9,359 nucleotides of DNA, from NCBI GenBank assembly GCA_015520115.1, contig WAQS01000076.1:1-9359 (forward strand), given 5' to 3'. The translations under genes and the position numbers were made by a program. Position 1 is the stretch's first letter. Each line of letters opens with the position of its first letter. Source of the DNA: Ferroglobus sp. (GTDB taxonomy: Archaea; Halobacteriota; Archaeoglobi; Archaeoglobales; Archaeoglobaceae). The notes under the pieces are model-generated. The model saw only the letters and a list, made by a program, of their open reading frames with translations. It had not been told where the DNA came from and made no database searches. This document shows positions 1 through 5,677 of the stretch, piece by piece.

Positions 1-704
1 CTTGGTCGATCTTGTATTTCAACTTCCCTCCGGCGGCATCTCTACTCGTTTCAGCAATCGTCGGAGCTCTTCTTGGCTTCGGAATCGGAATTCTTTGCCT
101 GAGATTCAAGTATTTGCTGTTAACGCTCGTCACGTTTGCAATTCTTATTCTCTCCTACGCCATAGCCAGACAGTTCACATCCATTACCGGCGGGGAACTC
201 GGAATTCACGGAATTCCAAAACTTTCGGATAACATCCTCGTAATATTCTACGTAAGCTTCGCAGCCTTGATAGCCACGATAGCTATACTTCTCGCAATAA
301 CTAAGTCTGAGATCGGGCTGAGAATGAGAGCTATAAAAGACAGCGAGGAGGGAGCGAAGGTTCTTGGCGTGGATGTTGTGAAATACAAAGTCCTCGCAAA
401 CGTTATAGGCTCGACTTTTGCCGGTTTCGCTGGAGGACTCTACACGACGTACATGGGAAGCGTCGGCTCGACAAACTTCTACGTGGATCACCTGCTTAGA
501 CTGATACTCATGTGGGGGATAGGAGGTGGAGGAAGTATAATAGGGCCGGCAATCGGAGCTTACATTGTAATGCTCCTCTCCGAGTATCTAAGAGTTATAG
601 AGGAGTACCGCCTGATACTTTTCGGAGCTGCTTTGATAGTGATACTCAGAGTTTTTCCTTCGGGAGTTTATGGCATCATAAAAAAGGTTCTGGGAGGGGA
701 GTAA
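1..704 (+). CDS. livM: LivM-type branched-chain amino-acid ABC transporter permease (5' end missing)
   Basis: Inner-membrane permease of a LIV/HAAT-type ABC importer for branched-chain amino acids or related carboxylates and amides. The frame is open to the left edge (Trp-Ser-Ile precede the first TTG at 12), so the gene starts upstream. About 233 C-terminal residues are present; LivM proteins are usually about 300-350, so roughly 70-110 residues are missing. The visible part is mostly hydrophobic helices. It has the family's ITGGELGIHGIP region after two helices, a cytoplasmic coupling-loop segment (GLRMRAIKDSEEGAKVLGVD), and the C-terminal glycine-rich WGIGGGGSIIGPAIGA stretch seen in LivM. 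It ends with TAA one base before the ATG of livG, and the livG ribosome site lies inside its last codons, so the two are one transcript. The periplasmic binding protein and LivH would be expected to the left. The true substrate cannot be read from the permease. Confidence 0.92.
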   Translation, partial: WSILYFNFPPAASLLVSAIVGALLGFGIGILCLRFKYLLLTLVTFAILILSYAIARQFTSITGGELGIHGIPKLSDNILVIFYVSFAALIATIAILLAITKSEIGLRMRAIKDSEEGAKVLGVDVVKYKVLANVIGSTFAGFAGGLYTTYMGSVGSTNFYVDHLLRLILMWGIGGGGSIIGPAIGAYIVMLLSEYLRVIEEYRLILFGAALIVILRVFPSGVYGIIKKVLGGE

Positions 705-705
705 C

Positions 706-1398
706 ATGGAAGCGCTCAGAGTTTCAAATCTCGTCAAGAGGTTCGAAGGTGTTGTGGCTGTGAACAACGTCAGCTTTTCGGTGGAAAAGGGAGAAGTAGT
801 TGGAATCATCGGACCAAACGGAAGCGGGAAGACCACGCTACTAAACCTCATCTCCGGACTTATCAAGCCGGATGAGGGAGAAGTGTACATTAAGGGGGAA
901 GCCGTGGATCCTAAGCCCCACGAGATAGCTTTGAAAGGAGTGGGAAGAACTTTTCAGATCCCGAAGCTGTTCCACACAATGACCGTCTTAGAAAACATGC
1001 TTGTCCCTGTCGTGGAAGACGAAAATAAAAGGAAAAAAGCGGAGGAGCTTTTGAAGTTCTTCGAACTGTATCATTTGAAGGACGAACTTGCTGGAAACTT
1101 GAGTGGAGGGCAGCAGAAGTTACTTGAAATCGCCAGAGTCATGATGCTCGATCCGAGCATTTTGCTCATGGACGAACCTTTTGCTGGCGTGCATTACAAA
1201 ATCGTTAATAGGATAGTGGATCACATTAAAGAGCTCAGAGGAGAAAAGACTTTCCTGATCGTGAGTCACGACATGCACACGATCTTCGGATTGTGCGACA
1301 GAATGCTCGTGATGAACGAAGGGAAGGTGCTTGCGGAGGGGACTCCGGAAGAGATAAGAAGGAGTAAAGAAATTATAAAAATTTACTTGGGTGTCTGA
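706..1398 (+). CDS. livG: LivG-type ABC transporter ATP-binding protein
   Basis: Cytoplasmic ATPase that drives the LIV-type importer together with LivF. The 230-residue protein has a complete nucleotide-binding domain: Walker A GPNGSGKT (36-43), Q-loop Gln84 in RTFQIPKLF, ABC signature LSGGQQK (132-138), Walker B ILLMDEP (152-158) and H-switch His188 in IVSHDM. The RTFQ Q-loop context and the short C-terminal extension fit LivG. LivG is usually about 250-260 residues, and this copy lacks part of the insertion normally found after the Q-loop. The ATG at 706 is preceded by GGAGG at 693-697 with 8 bases spacing and is one base from the livM stop. Its stop codon overlaps or abuts the livF start. 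No key catalytic residue is missing. Confidence 0.95.
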   Translation: MEALRVSNLVKRFEGVVAVNNVSFSVEKGEVVGIIGPNGSGKTTLLNLISGLIKPDEGEVYIKGEAVDPKPHEIALKGVGRTFQIPKLFHTMTVLENMLVPVVEDENKRKKAEELLKFFELYHLKDELAGNLSGGQQKLLEIARVMMLDPSILLMDEPFAGVHYKIVNRIVDHIKELRGEKTFLIVSHDMHTIFGLCDRMLVMNEGKVLAEGTPEEIRRSKEIIKIYLGV

Positions 1399-1399
1399 G

Positions 1400-2116
1400 A
1401 TGCTCAAAGTCGAAAACCTCTCTTCCGGCTACCACAAGGATATTAACGTACTCAACGGCATTTCACTTGAAGTTAAGAAGGGGACGATTACTTCCGTCCT
1501 CGGTCCGAACGGCAGCGGAAAATCAACTCTTCTAAAGACCATCTACGGGTACCTAAAGCCCTTCAGCGGCAGAGTAATTTACAACGGAGAAGACGTGACG
1601 AATCTACCACCCCACGAGAAGGTTAAGAAAGGAATAGCCTACATCTCCCAAGAGCATGGGATATTTCATTCTTTAACGGTGGAAGAGAATCTAAAAGCCG
1701 GGATGTGGATATACAGAAAGAACAAAGAGCTCGTCAAAGAAAAGTTGAAGGAAGTTTACGACAGATTTCCCGTTTTAAAGGAAAAAAGGAACGTAAAAGC
1801 GGGATTTTTAAGCGGTGGGCAGCAAAAGCTTCTACAGTTCAGCGTAGCCCTTCTAACTGATCCAGAGCTTATACTCGTGGACGAACCGACAGCCGGACTT
1901 TCTCCGATAGCGAGTGAAGAGGTGTACGAAATTTTAAAGGAATTAAAAAGGGAGGGCAAGACGATACTGCTCGTGGAACAAAACTTGAGAAAGGCTATAG
2001 AGGTTTCCGATTTCGCTTACGTTCTTGAACTTGGAAAAATCAGATACGGTGGAGATAGGGAGGATTTCGAAAGAGGACTGAAGAAGATACTTTCCGTCTG
2101 GGGATTCGAAATGTAA
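1400..2116 (+). CDS. livF: LivF-type ABC transporter ATP-binding protein
   Basis: Second ATPase of the LIV-type importer. The frame also allows GTG at 1391, giving three more residues and an 8-base overlap with livG. I prefer ATG 1400 because GGTG at 1390-1393 sits 6 bases upstream as a ribosome site and LivF proteins commonly begin ML-x-V-x-NL. Motifs from this start: Walker A GPNGSGKST (35-43), Q-loop Gln84 in YISQEHGIF, signature LSGGQQK (137-143) and Walker B LILVDEP (about 157-163). The H-switch position reads LLVEQN: Gln instead of His is normal for LivF, so this is a family marker and not a defect. It is the last gene of the operon; the next gene lies on the opposite strand after a 57-base gap. 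Confidence 0.95.
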   Translation: MLKVENLSSGYHKDINVLNGISLEVKKGTITSVLGPNGSGKSTLLKTIYGYLKPFSGRVIYNGEDVTNLPPHEKVKKGIAYISQEHGIFHSLTVEENLKAGMWIYRKNKELVKEKLKEVYDRFPVLKEKRNVKAGFLSGGQQKLLQFSVALLTDPELILVDEPTAGLSPIASEEVYEILKELKREGKTILLVEQNLRKAIEVSDFAYVLELGKIRYGGDREDFERGLKKILSVWGFEM

Positions 2117-2173
2117 TTGTAAATTTTCCCGCTTAACACCTTACATTGTTCGAAAATACAAGAAAATTGCTTG

Positions 2174-3226
2174 CTACCGTAAACCGACTTGTCCGTAAAG
2201 CTTCTCTTTAAACATTAAAGCCACGTTAACAAGGCTTATAAGAACTGGCACTTCTATTAATGGTCCTATAACTGTAGCAAATGCTTGGTTGCTGTATATC
2301 CCGAATATTGCAACCGCAACAGCTATAGCCAACTCGAAATCGTTGCTTGCGGCTGTGAAAGATACTGCGGTTGCTTTTGGATAATCAACACCAAGCTTGT
2401 AGGAGATGAAAAATGTGACGAACCACATTATGAGGAAGTAGAGGGTTAGAGGGATTGCCACCCTAATTACTTGGAAAGGTAGCTCGACGATGTACTCTCC
2501 TTTTAACGAGAACATTACGACGATCGTGAAGAGTAAGGCTGCTGGAGTAAGCAAGCTTATTTTCGGAGCTAAGACATTCTCAAACCATTCTCTTCCTTTC
2601 AGCTTGAAGCTCCCGTACCTCGTTGTAACTCCGGCTATGAAAGGAATACCAAGATAAATAAAGACCGTCTTTGCCGCCTCGGTTATGCTTATATTCGCTT
2701 CGACACCTTCAACCAAACCGAGCTTGTTTAAAGCCAGCGTTATGAAGATGTACATGTAAACAGCGTAAAACAAAATCTGAAAGATTGCATTGAAAGCAAC
2801 GAGCCCAACTGCAAGCTCTCTATCCCCTTCAGCCAGCTCGTTCCAGACTATGACCATCGCAATACATCTCGCAAGACCTACAAGGATAACTCCTATCATG
2901 AATTCCGGCATGTCTCTAAGGAGAGTCACAGCCAAGAGAAACATAACAACAGGACCTACAATCCAATTTTGTGTTAATGAAAAAGCGAGAAGCTTGAGAT
3001 TCTGAAAAACCTTACCCATCTCTTCATACTTTACTTTAGCGAGAGGCGGATACATCATTAAAATGAGCCCAATCGCTATAGGAATTGACGTCGTTCCGAT
3101 GCTCAGAGAACCTATTATTTCAGCCATCTGAGGAAAAACGTAACCTAAAGCAACTCCAAAAACTATCGCAAGGAATATCCAGAGGATGAGATACTTTTCG
3201 ATCAAAGAAAGCTTTTTTTCTTTCAC
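2174..3226 (-). CDS. acr3: ACR3-family arsenite efflux permease
   Basis: Integral membrane protein expected to export arsenite (and possibly antimonite) using the membrane potential or proton gradient. The 350-residue length and about ten hydrophobic segments fit ACR3 (bile-acid/arsenite BART superfamily). Diagnostic segments are [13 protein letters not shown] (57-69), TQNWIVGP (85-92), [13 protein letters not shown] (117-129) and [12 protein letters not shown] near 285-297. Cys121 in the GLARC motif corresponds to the cysteine essential for transport in characterised Acr3 proteins, and the Glu of SNDFELAI is also conserved. The start is GTG at 3226, overlapping the TGA of the upstream AbrB-like gene by four bases. 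A purine-rich GAGGGGTG lies about 7 bases upstream on the minus strand. No arsenate reductase or arsA gene is visible here, so this would be an arsenite-only efflux unit unless the reductase is elsewhere. Confidence 0.93.
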   Translation of the reverse strand: MKEKKLSLIEKYLILWIFLAIVFGVALGYVFPQMAEIIGSLSIGTTSIPIAIGLILMMYPPLAKVKYEEMGKVFQNLKLLAFSLTQNWIVGPVVMFLLAVTLLRDMPEFMIGVILVGLARCIAMVIVWNELAEGDRELAVGLVAFNAIFQILFYAVYMYIFITLALNKLGLVEGVEANISITEAAKTVFIYLGIPFIAGVTTRYGSFKLKGREWFENVLAPKISLLTPAALLFTIVVMFSLKGEYIVELPFQVIRVAIPLTLYFLIMWFVTFFISYKLGVDYPKATAVSFTAASNDFELAIAVAVAIFGIYSNQAFATVIGPLIEVPVLISLVNVALMFKEKLYGQVGLR

Positions 3227-3462
3227 TGTAAAACACCCCTCAGCATGGGTGAAAGTATTGCTTTGAGCTGTTCGTCAATTATATCTGCCTTAACGAGAAT
3301 TAAACAGCAAATTTCTCCCTTTTCATCGCAACCCGTTATCGCAACAAGTCTTTCTCCGGCTTTAATGTTGGCTTTCTCCCTAAGCTCTTTCGGGAGTAGA
3401 ATTTGTCCTTTACTATCAACCGTTAGCACCGCTTCAATTTTCGTAGCTTTACAAGTTTTCAT
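3223..3462 (-). CDS. Cysteine-rich AbrB/MazE/SpoVT-type DNA-binding protein (HgcC-like)
   Basis: Small 79-residue protein with an AbrB-type swapped-hairpin DNA-binding fold: [28 protein letters not shown] (about 12-39) carries the VD-x-KGQ-x-LPKE-R signature. After it come [12 protein letters not shown] (49-60) and a helical tail ending ILSPMLRG. From memory, this CC plus L-x-P-M tail arrangement resembles the small AbrB proteins annotated as HgcAB-associated (HgcC); that assignment is unverified. Cysteines lie at 4, 45, 52 and 53, a plausible thiol metal or metalloid site. The gene is first in a two-gene operon and overlaps acr3 by four bases (GTGA), so coupled translation is likely. The simplest inference is an arsenite-responsive repressor of its own operon, replacing the usual ArsR. 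An antitoxin role is less likely because the partner is a permease, not a toxin. The ATG at 3462 has no Shine-Dalgarno and a TATA-like tract about 28 bases upstream, suggesting a leaderless mRNA. Confidence 0.85.
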   Translation of the reverse strand: MKTCKATKIEAVLTVDSKGQILLPKELREKANIKAGERLVAITGCDEKGEICCLILVKADIIDEQLKAILSPMLRGVLQ

Positions 3463-3469
3463 ATTTTTA

Positions 3470-3516
3470 CTACTATTCTGAGAATTAAAAATTTTTCGAA
3501 ATTTCTACTACTTCTG
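3470..3516. repeat. Imperfect direct repeat flanking the AbrB promoter
   Basis: CTACTATTCTG at 3470-3480 and CTACTACTTCTG at 3505-3516 differ by one inserted base and start 35 bases apart. They lie on either side of the putative TATA box of the AbrB-acr3 operon. Between them is AAATTT-TTCG-AAATTT (3489-3504), with the 8-base palindrome TTTCGAAA at 3494-3501. Together they are candidate operator elements for the AbrB-like or the Lrp-like protein. The region is AT-rich, so chance resemblance is possible. Confidence 0.3.
3484..3495 (-). promoter_or_regulatory. TATA-like promoter element of the AbrB-acr3 operon
   Basis: Read on the minus strand this is AAAATTTTTAAT, centred about 28 bases upstream of the ATG at 3462. 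That is the position expected of an archaeal TATA box for a leaderless transcript, and no ribosome site precedes the ATG. The surrounding AT-rich DNA makes the exact box uncertain. Confidence 0.45.
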
Positions 3517-3560
3517 GTTTAATTTAAAAATAGTTTCAATCACAGCATGTTTAAGTAATA

Positions 3561-3569
3561 AACTTTATG
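3561..3569 (+). promoter_or_regulatory. TATA-like promoter element of the Lrp-type regulator
   Basis: AACTTTATG is centred about 27 bases before the ATG at 3593. This fits an archaeal leaderless promoter; only a weak GGGG lies 10 bases ahead of the start codon. Confidence 0.4.
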
Positions 3570-3592
3570 TCGGTAAATGGGGAAAAATTGTT

Positions 3593-4156
3593 ATGGACGA
3601 GAAGGACAGAAAGATTATTTCGATTCTTCAGAAAAGCGGAAAAGCTACGCTTTCTGAGATCGCTGAAGAAATAGGTATGAGTGCGATGGGTGTAAAAAAG
3701 AGAATAGATAAGCTTGAAAAAGAGAATCTGATTAAATCGTCCGTTTCATTAAACGTTGAAAAGCTCAAAGTTTTGACTGCCATACTCGTAATGGAAGTTG
3801 AAAGTGCTGAAGCCCTCAATAATATACTGGAAAAGTTCAAAGATTGCCCCCGTATAATCAAATTCTTCGTAACAACGGGAGGTTACAACCTCTTCGCTTT
3901 AATCTGGGCAGAAGATCTCAATTCTTTGGAAAGCGTAACACTTGAAAAGTGTTCTTTGAGAGCTCAACCGGGAATCAGAAGATACGAGGTTTTTCCGATT
4001 CAGGAGATTTTCTATGAGCCGTACATAGAAATTAAAGTTAGCGCAGATAAGGTAAATATTGCCCCTTGCGGAGTCGATTGCGGAAGCTGTAGCAGGTATA
4101 AGGCTGAGAAGTGCTTAGGCTGCCCAGCTACGGAATTTTACCGTGGCAAACTTTAG
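3593..4156 (+). CDS. Lrp/AsnC-type transcriptional regulator with a C-terminal five-cysteine domain
   Basis: 187-residue DNA-binding regulator. Residues 1-50 are an AsnC-type helix-turn-helix, with DEKDRKIISILQKSG at the start, LSEIAEEIGMS as the first helices, and MGVKKRIDKLEKENLI as recognition helix plus wing. Residues about 60-145 form an alpha/beta ligand-domain-like region (LTAILVMEVES, then FFVTTGGYNLFALIWAED), as in Lrp RAM domains. The protein then continues about 40 residues beyond a normal Lrp into a cysteine cluster with Cys159, 163, 166, 174 and 177 (C-x3-C-x2-C-x7-C-x2-C), similar to the cysteine-rich segment of DUF3795-type proteins. Further cysteines are at 85 and 120. I infer a metal, Fe-S or redox sensing role. 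It is transcribed divergently from the AbrB-acr3 operon across 130 bases and followed 89 bases later by a TSUP permease; either or both are plausible targets. The ligand is unknown. Confidence 0.88.
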   Translation: MDEKDRKIISILQKSGKATLSEIAEEIGMSAMGVKKRIDKLEKENLIKSSVSLNVEKLKVLTAILVMEVESAEALNNILEKFKDCPRIIKFFVTTGGYNLFALIWAEDLNSLESVTLEKCSLRAQPGIRRYEVFPIQEIFYEPYIEIKVSADKVNIAPCGVDCGSCSRYKAEKCLGCPATEFYRGKL

Positions 4157-4170
4157 TTTAATTTTTAAAC
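4156..4170. repeat. Short perfect inverted repeat after the Lrp-type gene
   Basis: GTTTAA-TTT-TTAAAC is a perfect 6-base inverted repeat with a three-base centre, beginning on the last base of the regulator's stop codon. It contains a T5 run, so it could assist termination or be an operator ahead of the TSUP gene. In AT-rich DNA a palindrome of this kind is not rare. Confidence 0.3.
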
Positions 4171-4177
4171 CAAATTC

Positions 4178-4185
4178 TTAAGTAT
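4178..4185 (+). promoter_or_regulatory. Possible TATA box of the TSUP gene
   Basis: TTAAGTAT lies about 65 bases upstream of the chosen start. Transcription would begin near 4207-4210 and leave a leader of about 35-40 bases carrying the strong ribosome site. Read-through from the Lrp-type gene is the alternative. Confidence 0.25.
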
Positions 4186-4231
4186 CGTTTACAGCATAAA
4201 TTACAACATGGAATTGTGTTTCCAGCGTGTT

Positions 4232-4239
4232 AGGAGGTG
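4232..4239 (+). promoter_or_regulatory. Strong ribosome binding site that decides the TSUP start
   Basis: AGGAGGTG is a near-perfect complement to the archaeal 16S rRNA tail. The first in-frame start, GTG 4237, lies inside it and so cannot be the real start. TTG 4246 (6 bases after the motif) or GTG 4249 (9 bases) is the likely initiator. Confidence 0.75.
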
Positions 4240-4245
4240 TTTGCC

Positions 4246-5034
4246 TTGGTGGATGTGACATCAGTAATTGCACTTATCGTAACTGGGCTAATTGCGGGGA
4301 CGCTGGGAGGGTTGCTGGGGATTGGTGGATGCGTGATCATGCTGCCTTCCCTTGCGTTCCTATTCAGATACTCTCTACCCGTTGCAATTGGAACGACAAT
4401 AACTGCGGTAATCCTAACCGCCACTTCCGGAGCGATAGGGCACATAAGGATGAAAAACGTCGACTATTCTACAGCTAAAGTTGTTGCTGTAAGTGGTGCT
4501 GTTGGCGCTGCTGTGGGCTCAGTAATTTTCTTCTACATAGCGAGTCAACTTTGGTTGCTAAACTTCATTCTCGGCTTTGCGTTCCTTTACGTCTCGATTA
4601 GGATGGTATATGAAGGAATTGTTAAGAGAAAAATGCCAGAAAAACCCGGTAATGTTGTTCCCGGTTCCGGAGCAGCAAAAGCTACGATAGGATTCTTCAT
4701 AGGAATTATCACGGGCATAGTCGGTTTAGGTGGAGGCTACGCTTTAGTCCCTTCGTTCATATATTTGTTAAGTTCCCCAGTAAAGATTGCGGTTGGTACT
4801 TCATTGGCTTCATTCATCAGCATGGCAGTCGTGAGCGGAGCGTTCAAACTTTATCAGGGTGTCGTTGACGTAATAGCTGCGATCTGCTTGGGTGTGGGAA
4901 CGATTATCGGCGCACAGATCGGAGCAAGGCTCACGAAAATCGTTCCAGCTTGGGCAATCAAAGCAATATTTGGCTTCGTCTTCCTATACGTCTCGCTGAA
5001 GTTCATCTGGCAGGGGTACGTCAGTCTCGTATAA
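4246..5034 (+). CDS. TSUP (TauE/SafE) family membrane permease
   Basis: Integral membrane protein of the TSUP family, whose members export or import sulfite, sulfonates, sulfoacetate and related anions; the substrate here is unknown. At about 262 residues, the length is typical. The two TauE repeats are clear. The first begins near residue 8 with a glycine-rich AGTLGGLLGIGG loop-helix; the second has GIITGIVGLGGGYALVPS with GLGGG at 160-164. A charged linker (KRKMPEKPG) near residue 130 separates them. About seven or eight hydrophobic segments are visible. The first repeat reads IGGC where the second reads LGGG, placing a cysteine (Cys29) in the substrate-lining motif. The start was set by the AGGAGGTG site; GTG 4249 is the alternative. 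It follows the cysteine-tailed regulator on the same strand, and the next gene is convergent after 6 bases. Its context suggests sulfur-oxyanion or stress-linked export. Confidence 0.88.
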   Translation: MVDVTSVIALIVTGLIAGTLGGLLGIGGCVIMLPSLAFLFRYSLPVAIGTTITAVILTATSGAIGHIRMKNVDYSTAKVVAVSGAVGAAVGSVIFFYIASQLWLLNFILGFAFLYVSIRMVYEGIVKRKMPEKPGNVVPGSGAAKATIGFFIGIITGIVGLGGGYALVPSFIYLLSSPVKIAVGTSLASFISMAVVSGAFKLYQGVVDVIAAICLGVGTIIGAQIGARLTKIVPAWAIKAIFGFVFLYVSLKFIWQGYVSLV

Positions 5035-5051
5035 CCCTTTTTATTCTTTTT
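5035..5051 (+). terminator. T-rich terminator after the TSUP gene
   Basis: Directly after the TAA the plus strand reads CCCTTTTTATTCTTTTTG, two T5 runs. This fits archaeal T-tract termination. It extends into the end of the convergent TrmO gene. Confidence 0.4.
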
Positions 5052-5529
5052 GAAATCTTCCATCGTCCCTTAAGCTGTGTAACTTGTTTAAATTTCCCTC
5101 AAGCCATCCCACTCTATCAACTACTCTCACGTCAAATTCTGGGACGTAAGGTTTAATGTCCAAAAGAGGTGTTCCATCCACTATGTCAACATCTTGGATG
5201 TGCAAAATGTTTCCTTCAATTTTGATTAATCTTACAACTGAAATACCAATAGGATTCGGTCTGCTTGGAGCTCTCGTTGCGAAAACACCCCGCATTTGAT
5301 CATCCATAAACGGCTTTACTTTCAACGAGAATTTTTTAGATAGATGAAAATGATAAATCAAAATAATATGAGAGAAACCATCTAAGTCTTTCAAACCTTC
5401 AGCGTACTCTGGGAACACTTCAACTCTTCCGTGAACGCCTTTAGCAGCTGTAGGTTGGATAGGAGTTCCTTTTGGCTCCTTAAATGGAGTATATATAATT
5501 CCTATCGGTCTATACCGAATCTCCATCAT
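5041..5529 (-). CDS. trmO: TrmO: tRNA (N6-threonylcarbamoyladenosine37-N6)-methyltransferase, single-domain
   Basis: SAM-dependent enzyme that methylates t6A at position 37 of certain ANN-decoding tRNAs to m6t6A (TsaA/YaeB/UPF0066 family). The 162-residue protein has the family's ordered motifs: RPIGIIYTPF at the N-terminus, DLDGFSHIILIYHFH (48-62), the core TRAPSRPNPIG (85-95) and VDGTPLLDIKPYVPEFD (117-133). It is the single beta-barrel form without the extra C-terminal domain found in E. coli TrmO, as is usual in archaea. Two ATGs are adjacent (5529 and 5526). There is no ribosome site, and a TATA-like GATTTAAG lies 25 bases upstream, so a leaderless mRNA is likely. It is convergent with TSUP and divergent from the RuvB-like gene, so it is probably transcribed alone. 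The family assignment is firm; the exact tRNA substrates in this organism are inferred. Confidence 0.93.
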   Translation of the reverse strand: MMEIRYRPIGIIYTPFKEPKGTPIQPTAAKGVHGRVEVFPEYAEGLKDLDGFSHIILIYHFHLSKKFSLKVKPFMDDQMRGVFATRAPSRPNPIGISVVRLIKIEGNILHIQDVDIVDGTPLLDIKPYVPEFDVRVVDRVGWLEGNLNKLHSLRDDGRFQKE

Positions 5530-5550
5530 TGATTAAATCTCTAAAAATTA

Positions 5551-5558
5551 CTTAAATC
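5551..5558 (-). promoter_or_regulatory. TATA-like box of trmO
   Basis: On the minus strand this reads GATTTAAG, centred about 25 bases before the ATG at 5529. Its position fits a leaderless archaeal promoter. Confidence 0.45.
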
Positions 5559-5635
5559 TTGTCTGAAGGCATCTACGTTTGAAACATCTTGTTTTTCTTT
5601 GAAAAGTACTTCGAGACGAAGAATAACAACCAAAA

Positions 5636-5646
5636 ATCTTATTATG
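5636..5646 (+). promoter_or_regulatory. TATA-like box of the RuvB-like gene
   Basis: ATCTTATTATG follows an A-rich BRE-like CCAAAA. Transcription would start near 5666, leaving a leader of about 12 bases that just contains the GGTGA ribosome site. Confidence 0.4.
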
Positions 5647-5677
5647 AAATTATTTTCCACTAATTTCGGTGATTTTT

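Noticed and set aside
2117..2173. TTACATTGT at 2141-2149 as a third copy of the ferredoxin operator
   Set aside because: Only nine of eleven bases match, the palindrome is broken, and it sits between two convergent genes where no promoter is expected.
5580..5595. AAACA-TCT-TGTTT inverted repeat in the trmO/RuvB-like gap as operator or terminator
   Set aside because: A 5-base AT-rich stem in mid-gap, with no relation to either TATA box; likely chance.
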